NCBI GenBank assembly: GCA_964428885.1
Contig: CAYRZP010000110.1
Span: 1-6,878, forward strand
DNA from: JAQVQN01 sp964428885
GTDB taxonomy: Bacteria > Verrucomicrobiota > Kiritimatiellia > RFP12 > UBA1067
DNA length: 6,878 nucleotides
Reading direction: 5' to 3'
Shown: positions 1-6,695 of the stretch, piece after piece
Numbering within the stretch: position 1 is the first letter of the stretch
Layout: every line of letters begins with the position of its first letter
Notes under the pieces: generated by a model
Told to the model about the DNA's origin: nothing
What the model saw: the letters and a program-made list of their open reading frames with translations, nothing else
Database searches by the model: none
Translations under genes and position numbers: made by a program

Positions 1-75
1 AACGCGCATCGAATCTAGGACAAGGTTTAAGGGTGCGTCAGCTTTATCAAACATGCTATAGTTTCCAGACGATAT

Positions 76-81
76 GGGGGA
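76..81 (+). promoter_or_regulatory. Ribosome binding site that fixes the glycosyltransferase start
   Basis: The purine-rich GGGGGA ends 5 bases before the ATG at 87. No comparable element precedes the alternative GTG at 33, which supports the shorter 246-residue product. A TATAGT word at 57-62 could be a -10 element, but no convincing -35 hexamer is placed 16-18 bases upstream, so no promoter is called. Confidence 0.55.
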
Positions 82-86
82 TAATT

Positions 87-827
87 ATGCGTTTGACATT
101 GGTGATGCCGGTCTTTAAGGAACACCGGAGACTGAAGGATTCGATCAGTCGCGTGATCGCTTTCAAGGCGGACGAAAGCGACAACGGGGTTGATGTGGAC
201 GTGATCTTTGTTGACGACGGGTCGCCGGATGACAGTGCCGCCATCGTTAACACCGTCATCGCGGAAACGGAAGATCCGGGCATGCGCCTGTTGCGTTACC
301 CGCGTAACCAGGGCAAGGGGTTCGCGGTTAAGACCGGCATTCTTGCGGCGGAAGGGGATCTGATCCTCATGTCTGATGCTGACCTCTCCACGCCGCTGGA
401 AGACTGGCGCAGGCTGAAGGACGCGATCGACGCCGGGGCGGACATCGCCTGCGGGTCGCGCGCGGTACACGGGGCGCACATCGGCAAAGCGCCGCCGCTG
501 TACCGGCGGGTGCTGAGCCGCGTTTTCAACATTCTGGTCAGAATGTCCGGCGTCCACGGCATCCGCGACACGCAATGCGGGTTCAAGCTGTTCCGCAGCG
601 CGCCGGCCAAGGAGATATTCGGCAACCTGCGGACCAAGCGTTTCGCTTTTGATGTTGAGATGATCGCGATGGCGCGTGACTTCGGTTTCAAGGTGGTCGA
701 GGTGACAGTCAACTGGGACTACAGCTGCCTTTCGACAGTGCGGATATTCTCGAGCGGCGGACGGATGCTGTTCGACGTTTTCATGCTGGCCGCGCGGCGG
801 CTGGTTTTCGGCAGAAACAAAAGGTGA
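87..827 (+). CDS. Family 2 glycosyltransferase, dolichyl-phosphate beta-glucosyltransferase (DPG synthase/ALG5)-like
   Basis: A 246-residue GT-A fold enzyme expected to transfer a sugar from a nucleotide-sugar donor to a polyprenyl-phosphate carrier at the cytoplasmic membrane face. The protein opens directly with the first beta strand (MRLTLVMPVFKEHRRL). The nucleotide-binding motif FVDDGSPDD lies at about residues 41-49, followed by NQGKGFAVKTGI (74-85), the metal-binding SDADLSTPLEDW (96-107, a DxD-type motif), GSRA (123-126) and DTQCGFKLF (161-169), the last being typical of the ALG5-like branch. FAFDVEM (186-192) and VNWDY (208-212) complete the core. No transmembrane helix is obvious, unlike eukaryotic ALG5, so it is probably a soluble or peripheral protein. 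An in-frame GTG at 33 would add 18 residues, but the ATG at 87 has a GGGGGA Shine-Dalgarno 5-6 bases upstream and begins exactly at the conserved fold, so it is preferred. The gene ends with TGA. The following gene on the same strand is 173 bases away, so co-transcription is uncertain. The sugar and lipid acceptor cannot be read from sequence. Confidence 0.9.
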   Translation: MRLTLVMPVFKEHRRLKDSISRVIAFKADESDNGVDVDVIFVDDGSPDDSAAIVNTVIAETEDPGMRLLRYPRNQGKGFAVKTGILAAEGDLILMSDADLSTPLEDWRRLKDAIDAGADIACGSRAVHGAHIGKAPPLYRRVLSRVFNILVRMSGVHGIRDTQCGFKLFRSAPAKEIFGNLRTKRFAFDVEMIAMARDFGFKVVEVTVNWDYSCLSTVRIFSSGGRMLFDVFMLAARRLVFGRNKR

Positions 828-1000
828 CAGTGAAGTTGTTTTTCACACGAAGCCTCGAAGGGCACAAAGGTGGAATAGATTGTTTGTAAAGAAACCTTTG
901 TGCCCGTTGTGTTAGAGGGGATTGGGTTGCGGGTTTCGCCCGCGTCAGGGGTTTATAAATAATGCGTTAAGCGTCTTGTTGAAGCGACTGGAATGACACA
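828..1000. other. Intergenic spacer upstream of the FAD oxidoreductase
   Basis: Besides the inverted repeat at 860-905, this spacer holds a small hairpin, GCGGG (929-933) with CCCGC (939-943) and a 5-base loop, again with no T-tract. A TATAAAT word at 954-960 could serve as a -10 element for the oxidoreductase, but no good -35 hexamer is seen 16-18 bases before it. Translation of the downstream gene starts after a weak GGA (990-992) eight bases before the ATG. No small gene is supported here. Confidence 0.4.
860..905. repeat. 12-bp perfect inverted repeat (hairpin) between glycosyltransferase and oxidoreductase genes
   Basis: GGGCACAAAGGT (860-871) pairs perfectly with ACCTTTGTGCCC (894-905) around a 22-base loop. 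Just upstream, GAAG/AAAG words recur at 849, 857 and 866 (spacing 8 and 9), so the left arm looks like the end of a short degenerate direct-repeat array. No T-run follows either arm, so it is not a standard intrinsic terminator, though it could stabilise or terminate the upstream mRNA. It resembles the intergenic palindromic repeats with AAAG/CTTT arms that occur in many environmental genomes; that family assignment is from memory and unproven. Confidence 0.65.
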
Positions 1001-4000
1001 ATGAAAAAAATACTGGGTCTTGCTGTTTGTTTGGTCGTGTCGGTTGCGGCAGGACTTTTGGATTGCGGGGCGGTTGTCGTTGAAGGTGGCAAAACGCTGC
1101 CGCTGGTGCAGGATGTCGACGTTGTCGTGGTGGGCGGATCATCCGGGGCGGTGGCTGCGGCCTGCAAGGCGGCGGAGGCCGGCGCCAGAGTTTTTCTGGC
1201 CGCGCCGCGGCCGTATCTCGGTGAAGACATGGCGGGCAAGATGCGGCTGCGGATTGAGACTGGCGAAGACACGCGGTGCAAACTTGTCAGCCAGATGTTT
1301 TCTTTCGCGCAGACGAACATGCGTTCGCTACCGTTTACCTACGAGGCTGACCGACAGGCCTCGACGCCGCATAAGGATGTTTCCGGCAAGATGCTTGCGG
1401 ACGGCAAATGGTCGTCGGCGGTTAACGAGAGTGTGCAGTTTGACGGGGATGTGGCGATCATGCTGGATCTGGGAGCGGTGATCGAACTGAGTGTTGTCGG
1501 CGCGGCAATTTTCGAGCGTCACGGCGACAACGGCTTCGCCACTGAAAGGCTGATGGTGCACGGCAGCAACGACAGGCAGCTCTGGAGCAAGCTGGCCGAG
1601 ACCGCCGAGAGGCGTGGCGGACTGAGCGCTGAGCATGCGATTATGACCATGCCGGTCGCCGGCAAGTTTAGATACCTCAAGTATTCTGCTGTGCTGAACA
1701 AGACATATAAAAGGCAGTTGTTAGGCGAACTTTTCGTTCTTCCCGCGACCGATGAAGCCGAACGCGCGCGGGTGACTGAGGGAACCACGCCTCTGAAAGT
1801 GAAGAAAACCTTGGACGAGGCGCTGATGAAAGCCGGGGTAAGCTTCATCACCGGAACTTTAGCCACCGACCTCCTTACGGACACCGTCGGCCTAGTGTCG
1901 GGGGTGGTGCTGGCCAACCGCAGCGGGCGGCAGGCGGTCAAGGCCAGGGTGGTGATAGACGCCACCGAACGTGGCGTTCTGGCGCGGTCGGCGGGAGCCC
2001 AATCCGCGCCTTTCCCGTCCGGCGTGTACACGTTCCGGCGGGTTGTGATAGCCGGAGAGGCCCCGCAGGCCGAGGGAGTGCGGGTCAAAGAGCTTTTCGG
2101 TCTGTATGATGCCCGCGTGACCGGCATCCGCCCGCCGAAGGGCATGCCGGATGAGATCAAGGGCCGGATGTTCGAATGCGAGATTGACATACCGATGAAA
2201 GACGGATCATCGCGATCGTTTGCCGAGGCCGAACAGCGGGCCAGGGATCTGACTTTTGTTGCGACACAGCTTGACTCGGCGGACGCGCTTCTGCTGGTTC
2301 CTCCGGACCATATCGCCGGAACAGCCACTTCGCGGGCGGGTTGGCAGGGGGTTGACGCCCTGGATCTGAAAGTGTTCAAGCCGAAGGGGATTGAGAACCT
2401 GTATGTGCTGGGGGCGCTGGCGGACGTTTCGCGCGCCGCCGCCGCCGAACTTGTGAAGCCGGGCAATCTGATGGCCGCAGGCGAACGTGTCGGTGCGGCC
2501 GCGGCGGCAGACGCGCGCGGGCGCGGCGAGGTGGGGGCAGTGCGTTTGCGCGGCGTCAGTCAGCGGGCGGCGGGGGCAGGACGGGTGTTTGAGCACACGC
2601 GGGGTTTGCCGCCGTATCTTTCAAACACGGCAGGGACAGTAGAGGCTGATCCGAAGGATCTGCCGGTGTTGGCAGAGTGCGATGTTTTGGTGGCCGGCGC
2701 CGGGACCGGCGGAGGTCCGGCGGGTATAGCTGCGGCGAGGCAGGGCGCCAAGACGATCGTGTGCGAATACCTTTACCACATGGGCGGAGTGCAGACCGAA
2801 GGCCTGATCGGGCTGTATTATTTCGGCAACCGGGTCGGCTTCACGAAAGAGATTGACGAGGGTGTCAAGAAAACCGGAGCGGTATTCAGCCAGAGTAAAT
2901 CGGAATGGTACCGCCGGGAGAACCGTGCCGCAGGTGCCGAGGTCTGGTACGGCACCATGGCGCATGGGGTGTTGGTCGATGGCGGGCGTTTGGCCGGAGT
3001 GGTGGTGGTGACGCCGTGTGGCGAGCGTGGCGTCATCAGGTGCAAGGTGGCGATCGATGCTACGGGGAATGCCGAGCTGCCGGCGATGGCGGGCGAGGAG
3101 ACCGAATTCATAACCGCTGGCGAGCTTGCGCTGCAGGGGGCCGGGCAGACGCCGCGCAACATGGGCGCAAGTTACACCAACACGGATTTCGGATTTTTGG
3201 ACGACACCGACGCCGCCGACCTGTATTTCTTCGCCTTGCGTTCGCGCTACAGCATGAGCGAGACGGTTTGGGACCAGTCGCAGGTGCTCAACAGCCGTGA
3301 GCGTCGGCGCTTGGTCGGGGCGTTTTACATGTCACCGCTGGATGTGGTCAACGAGCGCACTTACCCGGATGTCGTGGTGCAGACCGCCAGCAATTTCGAT
3401 TCGCACGGTCACACGGTTCACGAGAACTTTTTCATCGAGGATCCCGGACATGACAGCATGATGGTGAATTTGCCTTATCGCTGCATGTTGCCGAAAAAGT
3501 TGGACGGGGTGCTGGTGATCGGTTTGGGGATGAGCGCGCACCGCGACGCCATGCCGATCCTGCGCATGCAGCCCGACATCCAGAATCAAGGGTATGCCGC
3601 AGGCGTGGCCGCGGTTATGGCGCTGCGTGACGGCGTGACGGTGCGCGCCGTGAACATCCGCGCCTTGCAGAGGCACCTGATCGACAAGCAGATTCTGCCG
3701 GAAAAGGTTTTGGGGTGGAAGGATTCCTACCCGTTGCCGGACGCGCGTTTTATCGAGGCGGTGGCGCGTATTCCGGACAGCTATCAGGGGTTGAGCGTTG
3801 TCATGGCCGATTATGCCCGCAGTGTGCCGCTACTGAAGGAGGCGCTGAAAAACGGTAAAGACAAGGACGCGCGACTCAAGTATGCGCATGTTCTGGCCAT
3901 GATGGGTCATGCGGACGGCGAGGATCTTCTGATAGAGAAGGTTGATGCTTCGGATTGGGACAAGGGCTGGAACTTCCGCGGCATGGGCCAGTTCAACCGC

Positions 4001-4438
4001 AGCGTCAGTTGGGTGGACAGTTATGTCATCGCGCTCGGACGTGCCCGGTCTTCGAAGGCTTTGCCGGCCTTGATCAAGAAGGCGCGCGCGCTCGATAGCG
4101 CTCAGGAGTTCTCGCACTTCAGGGCGGTGGCGATGGCGTTGGAGGCGATCGGCGACCGCTCGGTCGCGCCGGTATTGGCGGAACTGCTTGCCAAAGAAGG
4201 AGTCGCAGGACATTCGATAGTCATGGGTCCGGAAATCCCGGTTGTGCCTGGATACTCTAATGTTGAGGGCGACAAAGAGCGCACAAAGACCCTGCGCGAG
4301 TTGGCTGTGGCGCGAGCGCTGTACCGTCTGGGCGACAATCATGGACTCGGAGAGAAGGTACTTAAAGCATACGCCAATGATCCGCGCGGCGCGTACGCTT
4401 CACATGCCGGGCTGGTGCTGTCCGGGAAGAGGAAATAG
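1001..4438 (+). CDS. Exported FAD-dependent oxidoreductase with two FAD domains, discoidin-like insert and HEAT-like tail
   Basis: An 1145-residue flavoprotein of the FAD_oxidored type (PF12831-like). Residues 1-22 look like a Sec signal peptide: KK, then a hydrophobic stretch to about residue 20. There is no twin arginine and no good lipobox. FAD domain 1 begins with VVVVGGSSGAVAAA (41-54), where the usual GGGPAG is replaced by GGSSGA, continues with PYLGEDMAGKMRLR (71-84) and resumes at TTPLKVKKTLDEAL (262-275), VVIDATERGVLAR (317-329) and the terminal LYVLGALAD (467-475). Between its two halves, about residues 110-250 resemble a discoidin/F5-8 type C domain (ML.DGKW, ESVQFDGDVAIMLDLG, VHGSNDRQLWSKLAE, KFRYLKYS, GELFVL). 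FAD domain 2 carries GAGTGGGPAGIAAARQGAKT (566-585), MGGVQTEGLIG (594-604), VAIDATGNAELPA (683-695) and VLVIGLGMSAHRDA (837-850). Residues from about 940 to 1140 form HEAT-like helical repeats. The substrate is unknown; a sugar or polysaccharide-derived alcohol is a guess from the carbohydrate-binding type of insert. Codon use looks uniform, with no sign of frameshift. Confidence 0.88.
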   Translation: MKKILGLAVCLVVSVAAGLLDCGAVVVEGGKTLPLVQDVDVVVVGGSSGAVAAACKAAEAGARVFLAAPRPYLGEDMAGKMRLRIETGEDTRCKLVSQMFSFAQTNMRSLPFTYEADRQASTPHKDVSGKMLADGKWSSAVNESVQFDGDVAIMLDLGAVIELSVVGAAIFERHGDNGFATERLMVHGSNDRQLWSKLAETAERRGGLSAEHAIMTMPVAGKFRYLKYSAVLNKTYKRQLLGELFVLPATDEAERARVTEGTTPLKVKKTLDEALMKAGVSFITGTLATDLLTDTVGLVSGVVLANRSGRQAVKARVVIDATERGVLARSAGAQSAPFPSGVYTFRRVVIAGEAPQAEGVRVKELFGLYDARVTGIRPPKGMPDEIKGRMFECEIDIPMKDGSSRSFAEAEQRARDLTFVATQLDSADALLLVPPDHIAGTATSRAGWQGVDALDLKVFKPKGIENLYVLGALADVSRAAAAELVKPGNLMAAGERVGAAAAADARGRGEVGAVRLRGVSQRAAGAGRVFEHTRGLPPYLSNTAGTVEADPKDLPVLAECDVLVAGAGTGGGPAGIAAARQGAKTIVCEYLYHMGGVQTEGLIGLYYFGNRVGFTKEIDEGVKKTGAVFSQSKSEWYRRENRAAGAEVWYGTMAHGVLVDGGRLAGVVVVTPCGERGVIRCKVAIDATGNAELPAMAGEETEFITAGELALQGAGQTPRNMGASYTNTDFGFLDDTDAADLYFFALRSRYSMSETVWDQSQVLNSRERRRLVGAFYMSPLDVVNERTYPDVVVQTASNFDSHGHTVHENFFIEDPGHDSMMVNLPYRCMLPKKLDGVLVIGLGMSAHRDAMPILRMQPDIQNQGYAAGVAAVMALRDGVTVRAVNIRALQRHLIDKQILPEKVLGWKDSYPLPDARFIEAVARIPDSYQGLSVVMADYARSVPLLKEALKNGKDKDARLKYAHVLAMMGHADGEDLLIEKVDASDWDKGWNFRGMGQFNRSVSWVDSYVIALGRARSSKALPALIKKARALDSAQEFSHFRAVAMALEAIGDRSVAPVLAELLAKEGVAGHSIVMGPEIPVVPGYSNVEGDKERTKTLRELAVARALYRLGDNHGLGEKVLKAYANDPRGAYASHAGLVLSGKRK

Positions 4439-4489
4439 AAATCTGGAAGTGTTGAGTTGTGAGAGGGAAGCCCGCTGCCCGGTGGCTGG

Positions 4490-4542
4490 GAACAAACGAA
4501 CGGGGAACTTGAACGCAGAACTGCGAACATCGAACTTTGAAG
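4490..4542. repeat. Seven GAAC words in heptad-like spacing
   Basis: GAAC starts at 4490, 4498, 4505, 4511, 4518, 4525 and 4532, and a GAAG follows at 4539. The spacings are 8, 7, 6, 7, 7, 7 and 7 bases. The three bases between words vary, so this is a degenerate tandem repeat with a conserved tetramer. Read on the - strand the word is GTTC. It lies in the non-coding gap between two convergent genes. The period is far too short for CRISPR, and no reading frame uses it as a coding repeat. Similar heptameric arrays are scattered between genes in some environmental bacterial genomes (from memory); their function is not known to me. Confidence 0.7.
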
Positions 4543-4598
4543 TTATAGGCAAGCGAGGTGAAGGAGTGAGATGGCCGGATTATAGTGCGCGGCCTTGC

Positions 4599-4653
4599 TT
4601 TAGGGCGGACGCTTTTGCCGCTTACAGCAATGCGGAAGCGATGCCAAGATAGA
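4599..4653. repeat. 55-bp contig-end duplicate, left copy (likely assembly artefact)
   Basis: This 55-base sequence is identical to 4754-4808 and directly abuts the run of N. On the - strand it includes the last codons and the TAA stop of mgtE (stop at 4622-4624), so it would appear as a second truncated mgtE 3' end. That is most simply an unmerged overlap between two contigs, not a real gene fragment. Confidence 0.9.
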
Positions 4654-4753
4654 NNNNNNNNNNNNNNNNNNNNNNNNNNNNNNNNNNNNNNNNNNNNNNN
4701 NNNNNNNNNNNNNNNNNNNNNNNNNNNNNNNNNNNNNNNNNNNNNNNNNNNNN
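4654..4753. other. Assembly gap of 100 N
   Basis: Exactly 100 unknown bases, the usual placeholder for a scaffold gap of unknown size. The identical 55-bp flanks suggest that the true gap is zero and that the contigs overlap. Confidence 0.97.
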
Positions 4754-4808
4754 TTTAGGGCGGACGCTTTTGCCGCTTACAGCAATGCGGAAGCGATGCC
4801 AAGATAGA
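4754..4808. repeat. 55-bp contig-end duplicate, right copy (3' end of mgtE)
   Basis: Identical to 4599-4653. This copy is continuous with the intact mgtE gene and holds its true stop codon at 4777-4779 (TTA on the + strand). Confidence 0.9.
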
Positions 4809-6639
4809 TCAGTACCCCCAAGATATCTGCCAGCGATGCCACCAGCGGGCTGCTTGCCACGGCAGGGTCTACCTTTAACCTGCGCAGGACGAACGGAAGT
4901 GCCATGCCGATCAGGCTGCCGGTGACCACTATCAGGGTCATTGAAAGTGCGGCCACCATGCCAATGTGAATGCCGCCGCGCCACCAGGCAAGCAGGAACA
5001 CCGCCGCCGCCATGGACAGTCCAAGGTTCAGTGAAACCAGCAGCTCTCGCCAAAAAACTTTAAAGAAATCTGTAAGCGTCAATTCGCCGAGCGCCATGCC
5101 GCGGATTATAAGAGTGGCGGACTGCGAACCGGCGTTGCCGCCGCTGGCGATCAACAGCGGCAGGAAGAAAACCAGGGCCACGAACGACCCGATCAGCTTG
5201 TCGAAATGCGCTATGCCGGCTCCGGAAAAGATGCTCACGAAAACCAGCGTGACCAGCCATGGCATGCGGCTGCGGTACAGCGTTGATAGAGGCGTCTTGA
5301 GGTATCCGGCGCTCAGAGGACGTATGGCCACGACCTTATGGAAGTCTTCGGTGGCTTCCGCTTCAGACACGTCGAGAATGTCGTCATTCGTGACGATTCC
5401 CAGCAGGATGCCTGCCGAGTCGACGACCGGAAGGGCGTAAAGGTCGTATTTCTTGAAGACCATGACCGCATCTTCGCGGTCCTGCAAAGAATGCAGGGCG
5501 ACATATTGCCGGTCCATCAGATCGGAGATGAGCGTCGTGGGATCCGCGAGAATCAATTTCCTGAGGCGAAGGTCGTCAACCAGGACGCCTTTCTCGTTGG
5601 TGATGTAGACCATCATCACGGTTTCCGAGTCGTTGCCCTTGGCGCGTATGTGTTCCAACGTGCGGGCGACGGTCCATTCCTCGCAGGCGGAGACATAGCG
5701 GTTGGTCATCAAGCGCCCGACGCTGTCTTTAGGATAGCTGAGGAGGCTTAGTGCCTGTTTGCGTTCCTTGTCGCTCAACAGGTTCAGCAGGCGTTGCAGC
5801 ACGCTCGCCGGCAGTTCCTCGAAGAGCGCGGTCCGGTCATCCGGCGACAGCGCAGAAAGGATTCGGCGCGTTTCGTCCTGCGCCATGTTTCCGAGCAGAA
5901 GGTTTTGCGATGGGTATTCGAGCAGGGAGAAGACATCATCGGCCAAGTTTCTTGGCAGCAGCCGGAAGACCAGTATCTGGTCGGAGGCGTTCAGGGCGGT
6001 TATAAGTTCCGCGATTTCCGGGGCGGGTTGCGCGGCGAGGAAAATGCGCAGGTCGTTCAGTCGCCGGTCTTCTAGCATCTCGACAATGTCAGGCATCAGC
6101 AGTTGGCTGAGGACTGTGCATGTGGCGCGTAGCACCTGTTCACGATCCTCATCCGCGTCTTCACGCCCCTCCATCGCCGCGATCCATGATTCAAGTCGGT
6201 CTTTGACCTCGCTCAGATCCTTGAGGTTGACCAGTTCGTGTTTGGTTTCGTCGGCCTCGATGACCCGGGCAAGGGTCGACAGTTCGGTCAGATAGGCGTT
6301 GCGGGCCGAGTAGGGGACAAAGTACATCAGGATCAGATGCACTGGCCATCCGTCGGTGTTGCCGTATTCGATGCCGTCAGGGCTCCAGCCGATTACGCAG
6401 GTCATTTCGCCGTTATGATCCGATCGGGCGTGCGGGCAGGCGATGCCGTATTTGAGGTAGGTTATAGCCTGCTCCTCGCGCTGTATGACATTCTCGAGAA
6501 TGTTGTGACCCGCCGGGACTTCGTCAGAGGATCTGAGGTTCTCGGCAAGAGTGCGGAGGGCCTGATTTTTATCGCAGGGCGGCAACTCGATCAGCCGTCC
6601 TTCTTTGATAGCCGTCAGTATGTGATTGTTTGTGTTCAT
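4777..6639 (-). CDS. mgtE: Magnesium transporter MgtE with fused N-terminal PTS EIIA-like domain
   Basis: A 620-residue inner-membrane Mg2+ channel, longer than the usual roughly 450 residues because of an extra N-terminal domain. Residues 1-150 resemble PTS EIIA of the fructose/nitrogen (type 2) class: NVIQREEQAITYLKYGIACP-HAR, with the phospho-acceptor-type His70 in the PHAR motif, and PVHLILMYFVP then LTELSTLARVI (99-127). After a linker (about 140-180) comes the helical MgtE_N domain (about 180-300), then YPKDSVGRLMT (302-312) leading into paired CBS domains (about 310-430, with YALPVVD and GILLGIVTNDDILDV). These are cytosolic Mg2+ sensors. Five membrane helices follow (about 455-475, 482-500, 530-552, 558-585, 598-619), with signature SGGNAGSQSATLIIRGMALGE (two parts, 499-519) and DPAVASSPLV (591-600). 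Asp605 in ADILG matches the pore aspartate position of characterised MgtE. The ATG at 6639 follows AGGA with 6 bases of spacing. It is convergent with the oxidoreductase, and a terminator sits just upstream. Confidence 0.95.
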   Translation of the reverse strand: MNTNNHILTAIKEGRLIELPPCDKNQALRTLAENLRSSDEVPAGHNILENVIQREEQAITYLKYGIACPHARSDHNGEMTCVIGWSPDGIEYGNTDGWPVHLILMYFVPYSARNAYLTELSTLARVIEADETKHELVNLKDLSEVKDRLESWIAAMEGREDADEDREQVLRATCTVLSQLLMPDIVEMLEDRRLNDLRIFLAAQPAPEIAELITALNASDQILVFRLLPRNLADDVFSLLEYPSQNLLLGNMAQDETRRILSALSPDDRTALFEELPASVLQRLLNLLSDKERKQALSLLSYPKDSVGRLMTNRYVSACEEWTVARTLEHIRAKGNDSETVMMVYITNEKGVLVDDLRLRKLILADPTTLISDLMDRQYVALHSLQDREDAVMVFKKYDLYALPVVDSAGILLGIVTNDDILDVSEAEATEDFHKVVAIRPLSAGYLKTPLSTLYRSRMPWLVTLVFVSIFSGAGIAHFDKLIGSFVALVFFLPLLIASGGNAGSQSATLIIRGMALGELTLTDFFKVFWRELLVSLNLGLSMAAAVFLLAWWRGGIHIGMVAALSMTLIVVTGSLIGMALPFVLRRLKVDPAVASSPLVASLADILGVLIYLGIASALL

Positions 6640-6645
6640 GTATGA

Positions 6646-6649
6646 TCCT
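6646..6649 (-). promoter_or_regulatory. Shine-Dalgarno of mgtE
   Basis: AGGA on the - strand, 6 bases before the ATG at 6639-6637. It lies only about 10 bases downstream of the T-tract of the preceding terminator. An ATG slightly upstream on the same strand (in TTATGAGCC) is out of frame with mgtE. Confidence 0.6.
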
Positions 6650-6658
6650 GCGGCTCAT

Positions 6659-6695
6659 AAAAAAGCGGCGTTCCGAGATGGTCCGGAACGCCGCT
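6659..6695 (-). terminator. Intrinsic terminator downstream of the partial gene and immediately upstream of mgtE
   Basis: On the - strand AGCGGCGTTCCG (6695-6684) pairs perfectly with CGGAACGCCGCT (6675-6664) around an 8-base loop. The stem is followed at once by a run of T (6 in total, 6664-6659, the first being in the stem). This is a textbook Rho-independent terminator for leftward transcription from the gene ending at 6724. It stops about 20 bases before the mgtE start codon. mgtE must therefore be read by readthrough or from a promoter overlapping this element. Confidence 0.9.

Larger units (their letters stand above)
4439..4776. other. Convergent intergenic region, apparent length inflated by an assembly gap
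   Basis: This stretch separates the stop of the oxidoreductase (+) from the stop of mgtE (-). It contains the GAAC heptad array, one copy of the 55-bp gap-flanking sequence, 100 N and the start of the second copy. I see no gene in it. AAGGAGTGAGATG at 4561-4573 looks like a start site, but its frame stops after four codons. No stem followed by a T-run is found for either gene, so termination may rely on Rho or on weak structures. If the two 55-bp copies are merged, the stop-to-stop distance drops to about 183 bases. Confidence 0.6.

Noticed and set aside
1..18. Possible last codons of an upstream gene ending in TAG at 16-18
   Set aside because: Only five codons are visible in that frame and nothing distinguishes them from non-coding sequence.
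33..86. GTG start at 33 that would extend the glycosyltransferase by 18 residues
   Set aside because: The extension lies before the conserved first beta strand and lacks a ribosome binding site, whereas the ATG at 87 has a GGGGGA element at proper spacing.
1001..1069. Lipoprotein signal peptide ending at Cys22 of the oxidoreductase
   Set aside because: The residues before Cys22 are GLLD. An Asp at the -1 position does not fit a lipobox, so a normal Sec signal is more likely.
1519..2466. 315-codon open frame antisense to the oxidoreductase
   Set aside because: It is rich in Ser, Arg, Thr and Ala without any recognisable domain, as expected for the shadow of a high-GC gene. The + strand frame has clear family motifs throughout.
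4490..4542. CRISPR array
   Set aside because: The period is about 7 bases with a 4-base conserved core, and no spacers or cas genes are present.
4242..4652. 136-codon + strand frame overlapping the end of the oxidoreductase
   Set aside because: It is out of frame with the conserved tail, lacks a ribosome binding site and has no recognisable domain.
4622..5053. Antisense open frame running through the N gap
   Set aside because: It is open only because unknown bases contain no stop. The right part is a shifted frame of mgtE and the left part is the duplicated contig end.
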